Assembly (NCBI GenBank): GCA_016286585.1 | Contig: JAEETC010000011.1 | Location: forward strand, 1-48,439 | Reading direction: 5' to 3' | Length of the DNA stretch: 48,439 nucleotides | Source of the DNA: Prevotella sp. | GTDB lineage: Bacteria; Bacteroidota; Bacteroidia; Bacteroidales; Bacteroidaceae | Shown here: positions 7,998-17,557 of the stretch, one piece after another | Numbering within the stretch: the first letter of the stretch is position 1 | Layout of the letters: each line of letters opens with the position of its first letter | Made by a program: the position numbers and the translations under genes | The notes under the pieces: generated by a model | Told to the model about the DNA's origin: nothing | Seen by the model: only the letters and a program-made list of their open reading frames with translations | Database searches by the model: none

Positions 7998-9929
7998 ATG
8001 AAGAAATATATTTTATCAGCATTAGTTGTTTCAACAGCAACTGTGTTTACAGCTTGTAACGATATGCTGGACACTGATCCGCGTGTTACAGATCTGACAG
8101 CTGCTACATTCCCTGGTAAGCCTGGTGATGTAGAGGCGTTGAATGCAGCTACCTATAGTATCATGAATACACTGGGTGGCGGAGACCAAAGTGGTATTTT
8201 GAACAATCCTTTCTATTGGTGGTCATTGATGTCTGACGACTGTTACGGAAGTGGTGGTCTGCAGGATAATGTGGCTAAGTCTCTGCATCACTTCACAACG
8301 GCTAGCTCAAACCAGTATGAGCAGGATTTCATCCTTCTGTATGGTGGTATCTCACGCGCTAACAACCAGATTGAGACCATTGATAACGTGGTTTGGACTG
8401 ACGCTCAGAAGGCTCAGCGCAATCAGCTCCTTGGTGAGGGTTACTTCATGCGTGGACTCTATTACATGTGGCTCAGCCAGATGTACGGAGATGTACCTCT
8501 GATTACATCTACCGTCATTACGGACGAGATGCAGCAGCAGGTAAGTGCTGAGGATGCTATTTATCCCCAGATCATTTCAGACTTTGTTTCTGCTAAGAAT
8601 CTGATGAAGCCCGAGAGAGCCAATGGTTCTGGTCATGCTGACAAGTTCGCTGCTGAGGCTTTCATTGCTCGTGCATATATGTTCTGGGCTGGCTTCTATA
8701 AGGGTGTCAAGGATCTTTCAACTGGTTCTGGTCCTGCCATTACTTTGGTAGAGCAGGAAGGTTGCTCTGGTGGTTCTCTTTCTCAGGCAGACGTTGTTGC
8801 TGGTTTGAAGGACATCGTTTCCACTGGTGGTTACGAACTTCTTCCAGACTTCCGCTCACTCTGGCAGTATTCTAACAGCTTGCTGTGGGATGAGGCACAT
8901 GATAACGCAGATGGCACTGGCAATGCAGAAGGTACCCATGCTTACGCTTTCATCGCAGACATGGACCGTGCAAACTGCTTCGATCAGCCCGGTATGGGTA
9001 ATGGTAACAAGGAGGAGATTTTCCAGATTCAGTTTATGAATGCTTCTAAGTGGGCTATCGGTGGTACATACAACAACCCGCGTATGTATTCTAACTACCT
9101 CTCATGCTTCTGGGGTCTTCGTAATGGTGCTACCAATGATAATGGTCGCCGTGACAAGACTTATCCGTTCAACCAGGGTTGGGGTCAGGGTACTCCTTCT
9201 TGCAACCTTTGGGATGACTGGACAGATGCTGAGAGAAAAGGCGAATACACCGATATACGTAAACTCGGCACTATGATCGACCTCGAGAATGAGCTTGAAG
9301 CCTATACCTACGAGAAGGATGACAACGAGGAGTCTGGCTATGGTGTCAAGAAGTACGCTGATGTCAACCTCGACGCTTGCGCTGCAGACAACGATTCATG
9401 GTGGTCAAAGTGCGAGGGCTATTCATCCAGCTCACTGGATAACAAACAGCAGGGTGACCACTTCGAGGATTACTACCTGATGCGTTATGCTGATGTTCTT
9501 CTGATGCTTTCTGAGCTTACTGGTGATGTTTCTTACATGAATCAGGTTCAGGCTCGTGCAAAGGTTCCTCTGACAACTTCATACTCTCTGGAGGCTCTTC
9601 AGAATGAGCGTCGTTGGGAGTTCGCATTTGAGGGTCTTCGTTTCAACGATATGCGTCGTTGGTCTGGTATCAACTCTGGCGAAAGCTCTTACGCTGCTAA
9701 GGCTCTTGAAGCACAGAAGGGTAAGATGATTGTATGCTATGGTCAGAAGGGTGCCAAGATTCCTATGGCTCACATGACTTGTTCTTGGGCAAAGCGTTAT
9801 GCTGATACCAACGGCTTCCTGCCGAAGCCTCAGGCTCAGATTACTCTGATGAATGGTAAGATGCAGCAGAACCCAGGATGGGATGAAAATGCATCTGCTG
9901 CAGAGTACACATATAAAGTTCTGTATTAA
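7998..9929 (+). CDS. SusD1: SusD/RagB-type surface lipoprotein
   Basis: A 643-residue lipoprotein read from the ATG at 7998, which gives a clean signal (MKKYILSAL...) and lipobox ending TAC at about residues 19-21; the in-frame TTG 12 bp upstream adds only a repeat-coded extension. SusD features: helical TPR-like region with GEGYFMRGLYYMWLSQMYGDVPL (LRA.YY-type helix), the RYADVLLMLSE helix, the NERRWEFAFEGLRFNDMRRW segment, and a C-terminal NPGW. The family forms the lid over its SusC channel and binds substrate at the cell surface. It pairs with SusC1, 26 bp upstream, and its C-terminal half resembles SusD3 more than SusD2, as the SusC barrels do. Confidence 0.96.
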   Translation: MKKYILSALVVSTATVFTACNDMLDTDPRVTDLTAATFPGKPGDVEALNAATYSIMNTLGGGDQSGILNNPFYWWSLMSDDCYGSGGLQDNVAKSLHHFTTASSNQYEQDFILLYGGISRANNQIETIDNVVWTDAQKAQRNQLLGEGYFMRGLYYMWLSQMYGDVPLITSTVITDEMQQQVSAEDAIYPQIISDFVSAKNLMKPERANGSGHADKFAAEAFIARAYMFWAGFYKGVKDLSTGSGPAITLVEQEGCSGGSLSQADVVAGLKDIVSTGGYELLPDFRSLWQYSNSLLWDEAHDNADGTGNAEGTHAYAFIADMDRANCFDQPGMGNGNKEEIFQIQFMNASKWAIGGTYNNPRMYSNYLSCFWGLRNGATNDNGRRDKTYPFNQGWGQGTPSCNLWDDWTDAERKGEYTDIRKLGTMIDLENELEAYTYEKDDNEESGYGVKKYADVNLDACAADNDSWWSKCEGYSSSSLDNKQQGDHFEDYYLMRYADVLLMLSELTGDVSYMNQVQARAKVPLTTSYSLEALQNERRWEFAFEGLRFNDMRRWSGINSGESSYAAKALEAQKGKMIVCYGQKGAKIPMAHMTCSWAKRYADTNGFLPKPQAQITLMNGKMQQNPGWDENASAAEYTYKVLY

Positions 9930-9948
9930 TATTTAATAAGTAAACAAA

Positions 9949-10683
9949 ATGAAAAAGATATTTATATTGCTTGTTGTCGCAGTATGCGCTTTCGCAGCCT
10001 GTGATCCTATCCATGAGGATATCAGCAATGCAGGCCACATCACTCTTGACGAGCTCAAGGCCAAGTCCACTGTTACTGTGGACAAGGCATCCAGCGGCCT
10101 GAATGGTAACGTTATTACCTGCCAGACCTCAGCACCTGTCAATGCAAAATGGACGCTTGGTGGTAAGGATCTTATCGGTAACTATGCTTGGAAGAAAATG
10201 AAGCTTGGTGACCATATCGTTACTCTGACGGCTCTTTGCCCTGATGGCACTGTGCTGACAGCTGATTACCCCGTTTCTTGTCAGGAAATCACCGATCCTC
10301 TGGTGAAGTACTACATCTATGGTGATCCTGCTAATGCAGCTACAGAGCCTCCATTCGTGCCTGGTGCATGGGATGCTGCTGCTATGCGTTTCAGCTCTAC
10401 TGAGGGTGCACACCTGCCCACTATTCCCGATGATGTTTACTTCGGTCTGAAGACCTTGATCTTCGACGTAGCAGATGTAACTGCCGACTTTGACCTGAAG
10501 GTCATGAACGGTTGGTGGAGTAACACCTATTACGATCACGTGAAGTGGGTGGATGGTCTGAATGAACTTCAGATTACTCAGACACTGGCTGACGAGTGCG
10601 CTAAGGGTGGTGAAGGCCGTGACCTCGACCTCATGCTCTACAGTGGTTCTATGACGCTGAAGTCTGTTTACTATGAGGAATAA
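9949..10683 (+). CDS. Small SusD-linked lipoprotein (putative surface binding protein)
   Basis: A 244-residue lipoprotein with signal MKKIFILLVVAVCAFAAC (Cys at 18). Residues about 50-110 look like a PKD/Ig-type beta-domain (NAKWTLGGKD, then DHIVTLTALCPDGT), a fold often seen just after SusD in surface glycan-binding proteins. The rest is Trp/Tyr-rich beta sequence (GWWSNTYYDHVKWV). It starts 19 bp after SusD1 and ends 24 bp before a strong terminator, so it closes the SusC1 operon. A lipoprotein with a similar start (AACDP / TACDP) holds the same place behind SusD3. Likely a surface binding protein of the SusE/F kind; no named family was recognised. Confidence 0.85.
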   Translation: MKKIFILLVVAVCAFAACDPIHEDISNAGHITLDELKAKSTVTVDKASSGLNGNVITCQTSAPVNAKWTLGGKDLIGNYAWKKMKLGDHIVTLTALCPDGTVLTADYPVSCQEITDPLVKYYIYGDPANAATEPPFVPGAWDAAAMRFSSTEGAHLPTIPDDVYFGLKTLIFDVADVTADFDLKVMNGWWSNTYYDHVKWVDGLNELQITQTLADECAKGGEGRDLDLMLYSGSMTLKSVYYEE

Positions 10684-10707
10684 TCATTCTTAAACAGAAT
10701 TATTAAT

Positions 10708-10738
10708 AAGGCTGGCTCAATCATGAGCCAGCCTTTTA
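10708..10738 (+). terminator. Terminator after the SusC1 operon
   Basis: Perfect 12-bp stem (AAGGCTGGCTCA, 10708-10719, with its complement 10724-10735), 4-nt loop, then TTTTAT. It overlaps the in-frame ATG at 10723, so the next gene must start later, at 10750. Confidence 0.9.
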
Positions 10739-10749
10739 TAGCATTAAAA

Positions 10750-12570
10750 ATGATAAATAAAAGCAAACTATCTGAGACCGTCCTTTATGTAAGTCTGTTG
10801 GCTTTCATATCCTTTGTTATATATATACTATATATTAATTTAGAGGTATTCTACACGGCACAAGACCGTTCCGAGTTCATCTTCGGAACACCCTTCTTCC
10901 ATACACTCATGTCAAAGCCCTTTGGCTTGATGCAGTATGTGGGAGCCTGGCTCACGCAGCTATGCTATAGGCCATCGTTAGGTGCAAGTATCATGATGAT
11001 CATCTGGACACTCATATTCTATGTGGGTACCAAAGCATTCCGGTTACAGGAAAGTGCCTCGGCGCTGATGCTCTTGCCTGTTGCCTGTCTGCTGGCCTCT
11101 GTTGTCGATTTGGGCTATTGGATTTATATCTCCACCATCAGAGGCTATTGGTTCTCACAGTCCGTAGGTTATCTCGTCATGCTGTTGCTTTTGTGGGCAG
11201 CACGTTGCACCCCACGCAAATGGCATTTGATCTGGTATCTGATAGCCGTTTGCATCTACCCGATACTGGGATGGTTTGCTTTACTGTTCGTATTATGTCT
11301 CGCGTTTACGGATAAATTGACCTGGCGCGAATATCTGGGGCTATTCCTGCTCATCTTTACCGCCAGTATATGGCATACTCAATGCTATTCGAATCTGAGA
11401 TTCAACGATGTCGTGATGGCAGGTTTCCCACGCTTTGAAACCCCGATGGACACCAGCAAACATCTCTCTATCCCGTTCTGGGTGCTGGGAGTTGTCTCTG
11501 TGTTCATTCCAATCTGTGGGCGCTATTTGGCCAAGATCTCCGCTCATAAAGAGCCTTCTGTCATACATCGTCTACTGTTGATCGGGAACGCTCCAATCTG
11601 TGCCGCTGCAGGTATCATCTTTACCTGTACGCTCATGTTCCACGATCGAAACTATATCGACGAGATGCGCATGGTGCGCTATGCTGCCGACGATAACTGG
11701 CAGGCTGTGCTTCAGATAGCGGAAGAGAATAAGAAGCCTACCAGTACGATGGTATTCATCAAGAATATCGCCCTGATGAACGAAGGCGACCTACTCGACC
11801 GTTCGTTCAAACTGGGCAACAATGCCGTCAACATTACCAATCCCGATACACTCCACGTCACCCTTTTGGACATCGCATCGCCCTTGGTCTATTACAACTA
11901 CGGCATGATGAATGAAGCGATCCGTCTGAATTTCGAAAATGCCATACAGGCAGGCTTCTCGCCCTTCTACCTGAAGATGCTGGCCCGCTGTGCACTGGCT
12001 GTCGGCGATCAGAAACTGGTAGAACGTTATACGACCATATTGCATCATCATCCGTTATACGGTAACTGGCAACCAGCTCCGGTTTCGGATAAGATTAAGG
12101 CACTTCAGAAATGCTACACCGACGAGCTCACCGGTGTCGAGGACAGCGAGAGCTATCTTGTCAACGGCATCAGCCTCTGGTATGAATCCGATAGTAAAGT
12201 GGCCTCGGAACAAGCTCTACTCTACTCTATGTTACGTTGCGACTCCCGTCGCTTCTGGCCTTCGCTGCGGAACTATGTGAAGCTGCACCTCGACGAGGAA
12301 TTCCCTCTGCATGCACAGGAGGCTTATATTCTGTTTATGGATAAGGCTCCAGAAGAGAAACGTATGATGCTCCCTGTTGAGCAATCTGTTTTCGAGCGCT
12401 ATAAGCAATTCTGGGCGACCATGGAGAAAATCGCAAAGCCTGGTGCGACTGTTGAACAGGTTGGTGAGGATATGCGTCAAGAATTTGGAGACACCTACTG
12501 GTGGTACAACATCTTTGGCAGAAAGCCACTTAATATACATGGCAAGATTGGAAACGAAATACATGCGTAA
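10750..12570 (+). CDS. Polytopic membrane protein with TPR-like tail, copy 1 (DUF6057-like)
   Basis: A 606-residue protein. The upstream ATG at 10723 lies in the terminator stem, so the start at 10750 is chosen. Roughly eight to nine hydrophobic segments span residues about 10-305; the rest is soluble and helical, with repeat-like stretches such as YNYGMMNEAIR and FYLKMLARCAL. The layout, a short N-terminal helix, a loop with FIFGTPFF, then GLMQYVGAWLTQ, matches three other genes here (27036, 30688 and 35300 on the minus strand), which have QLFL..DYF and GGL..(E)F..QFY at the same place. I recall this family as DUF6057; function unknown. It is the most diverged copy. It is followed 7 bp later by the CxxCH propeller gene, as in every copy. 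Confidence 0.85.
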   Translation: MINKSKLSETVLYVSLLAFISFVIYILYINLEVFYTAQDRSEFIFGTPFFHTLMSKPFGLMQYVGAWLTQLCYRPSLGASIMMIIWTLIFYVGTKAFRLQESASALMLLPVACLLASVVDLGYWIYISTIRGYWFSQSVGYLVMLLLLWAARCTPRKWHLIWYLIAVCIYPILGWFALLFVLCLAFTDKLTWREYLGLFLLIFTASIWHTQCYSNLRFNDVVMAGFPRFETPMDTSKHLSIPFWVLGVVSVFIPICGRYLAKISAHKEPSVIHRLLLIGNAPICAAAGIIFTCTLMFHDRNYIDEMRMVRYAADDNWQAVLQIAEENKKPTSTMVFIKNIALMNEGDLLDRSFKLGNNAVNITNPDTLHVTLLDIASPLVYYNYGMMNEAIRLNFENAIQAGFSPFYLKMLARCALAVGDQKLVERYTTILHHHPLYGNWQPAPVSDKIKALQKCYTDELTGVEDSESYLVNGISLWYESDSKVASEQALLYSMLRCDSRRFWPSLRNYVKLHLDEEFPLHAQEAYILFMDKAPEEKRMMLPVEQSVFERYKQFWATMEKIAKPGATVEQVGEDMRQEFGDTYWWYNIFGRKPLNIHGKIGNEIHA

Positions 12571-12577
12571 GAAAACA

Positions 12578-14095
12578 ATGAAAAGAGAGATATACCCCTA
12601 TTTCCAGCTTCTGGCTATAGCCGTGATGCTGCTTTTGTCATCGTGCTGGAATCACCCCGATGTGCCTTCTTCATCCAAAGAAGCCAAGAGTCTACCAGCC
12701 ATCTTCCCCGATTATTGCAATGTCACCGTGCCTTGTAATATCGCACCGCTCAACTTCATGCTTCCGGCTGACCAGTACGAAGCATGCGTAGCTCGTCTTA
12801 CGACACCCGATGGCCAGCAGCAGACTTACGGTTCTGGTGTGAAGGTGCAGATACCCGAGTCTGACTGGCACACGATGCTCGAGGCGTCGAAGGGTAAGAG
12901 TATCAAGGTAGAGGTCTGGGGACAGAAAGCTGGCGAATGGCTGTCGTATAGTCCGTTTGAGATACATGTAGTCGAAGATCCTATCGATGAATACCTGTCG
13001 TATCGCCTCATCGAACCGTCGTATGTCGCATGGACCTACATGGAGATTGCCCAGCGCAACCTCACCACGTTTGATGAGACACAGATCTTCAACAACGAGA
13101 TAACTATGAACAACAAGAGCATAGGTCAGTGCATCAACTGTCACAGCTATCAGAACTACAAGACCGACAATATGCTCTTTCACGTGCGTCTCTCAAATGC
13201 CGGTACTGTCATCGTCAACGACGGTAAGGTCTCAAGAGTTAATATGAAGCGCGACTATACCATCTCTGGGGGTGTTTATCCCTCATGGCACCCTACCGCC
13301 AAGCTCATCGCCTTCTCGACCAACAAGACACGACAGGCATTCCATACAGCCAATCCCAATAAGATTGAGGTTTATGATCTGGCCAGCGACCTGATTCTCT
13401 ACGATGTGGAGACCGACTCGGTAATCGTCGTCTCAGAAGACCCCGACCTTTTGGAGATTTATCCAACCTGGTCACCCGACGGCAAATACCTCTATTACGG
13501 CAAGTCCGTTCCGCTGCCCGAGGAGATGCAGGGTCAGGACATCAGAACCACCTACGCGAAAATACAATACAACCTCTATCGCCGTTCGTTCGATGTGGAA
13601 ACACATAACTTCGGTGATGAGGAGCTCGTCTATGATGCTGCATCTGACGATAAGAGCGTCACGTTGCCACGCATCAGCCCCGACGGACGCTATCTGCTAT
13701 TTGCTATGGGACAGTATGGCTGTTTCCATAGCAGGCACCATGATGGCGACATCGTTTGCATTCCGTTGGATCAGTACACCGGCACTCCCCTCAATGCGGA
13801 AAACACTACGCCCATTGATCTCTCCCTCATCAATAGTAAAGGCTATTCTGACAGCTATCCCTCATGGTCCAGCAACGGACATTGGATCATGTTGGCCAGC
13901 CGTCGTGACGATGACAACTACAGCCGTGTCTACTTCGCCTATTTCAACAATGGGAAAGTGGAAAAGGCTTTCCTCATGCCTCAGGAAGACCCTGAAATGC
14001 ATATCACCCTCCTGAAGAGCTATAATCGTCCGGAGTTCATGGTTGAACCTGTCAAGATCAGTGTCGACGAGTTCAGCAAGGTGTTTGACAAATAG
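12578..14095 (+). CDS. CxxCH-motif beta-propeller lipoprotein, copy 1
   Basis: A 505-residue lipoprotein read from the ATG at 12578 (signal to LLLSSC at 23); an ATG at 12563, overlapping the previous gene by 8 bp, is possible. Three parts: an N-terminal domain beginning with FPDYCNVTVP and IAPLNF (about 43-60), a single c-type heme-like motif CINCH at 185-189, and a TolB/PD40-type propeller from about 230 (YPSWHP, IYPTWSPDGKYLYY, RISPDGRYLLF, SYPSWSSNGHWI). The motif suggests covalent heme, so a periplasmic monoheme cytochrome-like protein, but other ligands are possible. Three paralogs occur in this window, each directly after a DUF6057-like gene. Partner and reaction are unknown. A hairpin terminator follows at 14137. 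Confidence 0.88.
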   Translation: MKREIYPYFQLLAIAVMLLLSSCWNHPDVPSSSKEAKSLPAIFPDYCNVTVPCNIAPLNFMLPADQYEACVARLTTPDGQQQTYGSGVKVQIPESDWHTMLEASKGKSIKVEVWGQKAGEWLSYSPFEIHVVEDPIDEYLSYRLIEPSYVAWTYMEIAQRNLTTFDETQIFNNEITMNNKSIGQCINCHSYQNYKTDNMLFHVRLSNAGTVIVNDGKVSRVNMKRDYTISGGVYPSWHPTAKLIAFSTNKTRQAFHTANPNKIEVYDLASDLILYDVETDSVIVVSEDPDLLEIYPTWSPDGKYLYYGKSVPLPEEMQGQDIRTTYAKIQYNLYRRSFDVETHNFGDEELVYDAASDDKSVTLPRISPDGRYLLFAMGQYGCFHSRHHDGDIVCIPLDQYTGTPLNAENTTPIDLSLINSKGYSDSYPSWSSNGHWIMLASRRDDDNYSRVYFAYFNNGKVEKAFLMPQEDPEMHITLLKSYNRPEFMVEPVKISVDEFSKVFDK

Positions 14096-14136
14096 CCTAC
14101 AGCGCCATCCGTTTCATCAACGATGATTCCTGCAAG

Positions 14137-14165
14137 AGCTTCGCTGTACGTCAGCGAAGCTTAAT
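14137..14165 (+). terminator. Terminator-like hairpin after the copy-1 pair
   Basis: Perfect 10-bp stem AGCTTCGCTG (14137-14146) with its complement 14152-14161 and a 5-nt loop, followed by TAATTGTTG. The T-tract is weak. Confidence 0.7.
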
Positions 14166-14178
14166 TGTTGTATCCTGT

Positions 14179-14307
14179 ATGTTACTTTTGACAAACAGCA
14201 AACGTAACATATAGTTTATCAAATGTAACATGTGTGTATCTTTTGCAATAATACAAATTCTAGGTTACATGCGGCAAAGTGTTAATTTTAAATATTTAAT
14301 ATATTTG
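14179..14307 (+). promoter_or_regulatory. SusC2 promoter region with repeated GTAACA-type motifs
   Basis: TATATTTG (14300-14307) fits the -7 consensus TAnnTTTG; about 110 nt of leader follow. Upstream, the same short motif occurs four times in either direction: TGTTACTTTT (14180-14189), GTAACATA (14214-14221), TGTAACATG (14224-14232) and GGTTACATG (14273-14281). Two such sites also precede SusC1. They look like operator sites (inference). The rest of the 321-bp spacer is AT-rich and shows nothing more. Confidence 0.45.
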
Positions 14308-14416
14308 CAAACGTTTTTTCAACCATTAACGCGGAAGTTGAGAAACTTGGCGCAACACATCACACAACAACAACAATACAACCATACATTTTAATTAACA
14401 ATTATCTAACTAAATT

Positions 14417-17400
14417 ATGTGGAATTTTAAATCTTTACAAAAGCCATTAATGGCATTGTTCCTGCTCTGTTTGTTCCCCCTGGGGGCTTTGGCTCAGAGC
14501 ATTGTCAAAGGAACAGTGAAAGACGAAGCAGGTGAACCGATTATCGGTGCAACTGTAAAAGTGGAAGGATCCAAAGCAGGAGCCATTACAGACTTCTCGG
14601 GCGATTTCCAGGTTCAGGCTGGCAGCAATGCCACACTGGTCGTCTCTTATGTGGGTTATGAGACCCAGATTGTCAAGGTTGCCGGACGTAACAACATCGT
14701 TATCTCGATGAAGGAAGACAACACCCAGTTAAACGACGTGGTGGTTATCGGTTACGGTGTTCAGAGAAAGAGCGACTTGACGGGTGCTGTTGCTTCCGTG
14801 AAGAGCGACGACATCAAGAACCTGTCAACAACTGATGCAGCAGCCGCTCTTCAGGGTAAGGTCTCTGGTGTCAACGTCTTGACAAACGCTTCTCCTGGTA
14901 GTGGTGCCGATATCCGCGTTCGTGGTTATTCTTCTAACTCAGAATACATCGCACCCCTTTACATTGTCGACGGTCTTCAGGTTTCCAGCATCCAGTATCT
15001 CGATCCTACGCTGATTGAATCTATCGAGATCCTGAAGGATGCCGCTTCAGCTGCCATCTACGGTGCCGAGGCTGGTAATGGTGTGGTACTTATCACCACC
15101 AAGAAAGGTGATGAAGGCAAGGTTTCTGTCAACTATACCGGCAGAGCTACCTTGGAGAACTTTACCAATCGTCCGCTTCTGGATCGCCAGGGCTTCCTCA
15201 AGTATATGACTTACGAGTATGGTGAGGAAGATGTCAAGAAGAGACTCGCAGATAATGATTACTCTCATCCGTATTACGCAGGTGGCGTGATCGATCAGGA
15301 TTGGATTGACGCCTATATTGAGCCCACATGGAGCCATCAGCATGCTGTTAGCGTCTCTGGCGGTAATTCTAAGGGACACTTCTTCACGGGCCTCAACTTT
15401 GTGCGCACCAATGGTGTGGTAAGAGGCGACAAGGATGTCTACAAGCGTCTCACCGCTCAGGTCAATGCCGACTACAACATCTATAAGTGGTTGCAGGTTG
15501 GTTCTAATAACTCGATTGAGAAGTGGGATACCAAGAGCGTTTCTCAGCGTGGCTACGGCTCTTCATTCGAGCAGATGATGCAGATGGATCCGCTGACTCC
15601 AGTTTACTGGACCGACCCGAAGGAGATGTCACTCTCTGTAAAGACCAAGTACGACCAGTTGCAGAACGGCACCGCAGCTCAAGACTACCGTCTCTTCCGT
15701 GATGAGAACGGTTGGTATGCCAATACCAAGTATTCTGATATGGAAGGTAGCCCGTTGGCTAAGCGTGACGCTACCGACGGTACGAATGGTGGTTGGAACA
15801 TCAACGGAACGCTTTATGCCAACCTAATGCCCATCAAGGGTCTGACCATTACTTCTCGCTTGGGCTATCGTCTTTCTTACAGCACTTCCCACAGCTATAC
15901 TGCTCCGTTCTGGATTGGTGACCGTGGTAATCAGGAAACTTATTCAATCTCTGCTAACCACAATACCAGTTGGTACTATCAGTGGGAGAACTTCGCAAAC
16001 TACAACATCACGGTCGCCCAGAAGCACAATATCGGCGCCATGATCGGTATGTCATATCGCGAGAACAACACGGATAACTCAAGTATCAGTTCTTCTGGCT
16101 CTGACATCCTCAAGTCTTACGAAGAGAACTTCCGTTACATTTCTTATTTAAAGGATGATGCTCCTAAGTCAGTAAGCAATTCACCTGGCAGAAGCGCATC
16201 TCTGGCATACTTCGGACGTCTTAGCTATAACTACGACAACCGTTACTTCCTCCAGTTCAACATCCGCCGCGATGCCTTCGACTCTTCAAAACTGTCTAAG
16301 GACAACCGCTGGGGTACCTTCCCCTCTGTCTCTGCTGGTTGGACCATCAGCAATGAGAAGTTCTTCAAGGAGAGCATTCCCACCGAGATCGTTTCCTTCT
16401 TGAAGATCCGTGGTTCTTGGGGTCGCAACGGAAATATCTCCGTGCTGAGGAACTATCCTTATACGGCTGCCATCGCAAAGGGTAGCAGTTGGTATCAGTA
16501 TAATGTTGACCAGGTCGGTTCTGTATTCGGCTCTGCTCCTGACAAGCTCGCTAACCCCAATCTGACTTGGGAGACCTCCGAACAGTTTGACTTAGGTCTC
16601 GACGCCCGCTTCCTGAGCAACAGACTCTCCCTGGGCATCGACTACTACGACAAGCACACCAAGGATCTGCTCTTCGACGCTTCTGTACCTTCAGAGTTGG
16701 GCTTCACATCAGTGGTTGCTAATGGTGGTGAGGTACTGAACAGAGGTTTGGAGTTTGAACTGGGTTGGAAAGACCGCATCAATGATTTCACCTACTCTAT
16801 CAACGCTAACTTCACGACCCTGAAGAATGAGGTTCTGTCTTTGGCAGAAGGTGCAACGCCTACCTATAAGAAGGATGCCAGTTCTACCAACTACCAGATC
16901 CGTACCGCTTTCGAGGAGGGCCACTCTATCTGGTATCTGAATGGTTATATCTATGAGGGCATGGATGCTAACGGCGATCCTATCTATAAGGATATTAGTG
17001 GTGATGGTGAGATTGGTACCGATGATATGACTGATATCGGCCAGACTATTCCGAAGTTTACCTACGGTCTGAATATCACTGCTGCCTGGAAGGGTATCGA
17101 CCTTCTGATCAATGGTTATGGCCAGGGTGGCAACAAGATTCTGCCGGTACTCCATCGTGCAGGTTACAAGAACACACTGCAGTACTATCTTGACGAGGCC
17201 AGGACTCCGGAGAATCCTGGTGGTTCCATCCCTCATCCTGAAAAGACCCTCAGCCCGGACATTCCTTTCTGGTCTTCAACCGGTAACTTGTTCAGCGGTA
17301 ACTACTTCCGCATCAAGCAGCTGCAGCTAGGTTATACGATTCCGGCCAATATCACAAAGAAAGCTTATATCAGTAACCTTCGTGTCTACGTGTCTCTTGA

Positions 17401-17539
17401 TGACTTCTTCACTATTACCAGCTATCCCGGTCTGGATCCGGAGACAGCTTCTACCAACAACTTCTCAGGAGCTGGCCTCGATTGGGGTTCATACCCAACC
17501 ATGAAGAAGCTGATTCTGGGTGTAAACGTTACATTCTAA
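14417..17539 (+). CDS. SusC2: SusC/RagA-type TonB-linked outer membrane receptor
   Basis: A 1040-residue receptor with signal peptide (about 1-27, GALAQ), CarboxypepD_reg-like domain (29-100, GEPIIGATV, SYVGYET), DVVVIGYG, plug (about 115-225, PLYIVDGL, IEILKDAASAAIYG, GNGVVLITTKKG) and a barrel ending LILGVNVTF. The family imports glycans or peptides with SusD, here the gene 18 bp downstream. The first ~114 residues, and the DNA around the start codon, are nearly the same as in SusC1, but the plug starts RKSDLTGAVASV rather than KKKLVTGATV and the barrel belongs to another branch. This suggests that the N-terminal module was exchanged or converted. No accessory lipoprotein follows SusD2, unlike the other two units. 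Confidence 0.96.
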   Translation: MWNFKSLQKPLMALFLLCLFPLGALAQSIVKGTVKDEAGEPIIGATVKVEGSKAGAITDFSGDFQVQAGSNATLVVSYVGYETQIVKVAGRNNIVISMKEDNTQLNDVVVIGYGVQRKSDLTGAVASVKSDDIKNLSTTDAAAALQGKVSGVNVLTNASPGSGADIRVRGYSSNSEYIAPLYIVDGLQVSSIQYLDPTLIESIEILKDAASAAIYGAEAGNGVVLITTKKGDEGKVSVNYTGRATLENFTNRPLLDRQGFLKYMTYEYGEEDVKKRLADNDYSHPYYAGGVIDQDWIDAYIEPTWSHQHAVSVSGGNSKGHFFTGLNFVRTNGVVRGDKDVYKRLTAQVNADYNIYKWLQVGSNNSIEKWDTKSVSQRGYGSSFEQMMQMDPLTPVYWTDPKEMSLSVKTKYDQLQNGTAAQDYRLFRDENGWYANTKYSDMEGSPLAKRDATDGTNGGWNINGTLYANLMPIKGLTITSRLGYRLSYSTSHSYTAPFWIGDRGNQETYSISANHNTSWYYQWENFANYNITVAQKHNIGAMIGMSYRENNTDNSSISSSGSDILKSYEENFRYISYLKDDAPKSVSNSPGRSASLAYFGRLSYNYDNRYFLQFNIRRDAFDSSKLSKDNRWGTFPSVSAGWTISNEKFFKESIPTEIVSFLKIRGSWGRNGNISVLRNYPYTAAIAKGSSWYQYNVDQVGSVFGSAPDKLANPNLTWETSEQFDLGLDARFLSNRLSLGIDYYDKHTKDLLFDASVPSELGFTSVVANGGEVLNRGLEFELGWKDRINDFTYSINANFTTLKNEVLSLAEGATPTYKKDASSTNYQIRTAFEEGHSIWYLNGYIYEGMDANGDPIYKDISGDGEIGTDDMTDIGQTIPKFTYGLNITAAWKGIDLLINGYGQGGNKILPVLHRAGYKNTLQYYLDEARTPENPGGSIPHPEKTLSPDIPFWSSTGNLFSGNYFRIKQLQLGYTIPANITKKAYISNLRVYVSLDDFFTITSYPGLDPETASTNNFSGAGLDWGSYPTMKKLILGVNVTF

Positions 17540-17557
17540 TTTAAAGACCATAAGAAA

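Noticed and set aside
10723..10749. In-frame ATG at 10723 as the start of DUF6057-like copy 1
   Set aside because: It lies inside the stem of the SusC1-operon terminator; the ATG at 10750 follows the terminator and begins a normal membrane protein N-terminus.
12377..12577. Long N-terminal extension of propeller copy 1
   Set aside because: These codons overlap the end of the previous gene in another frame and code no signal; the lipoprotein signal starts at 12578 (or 12563).
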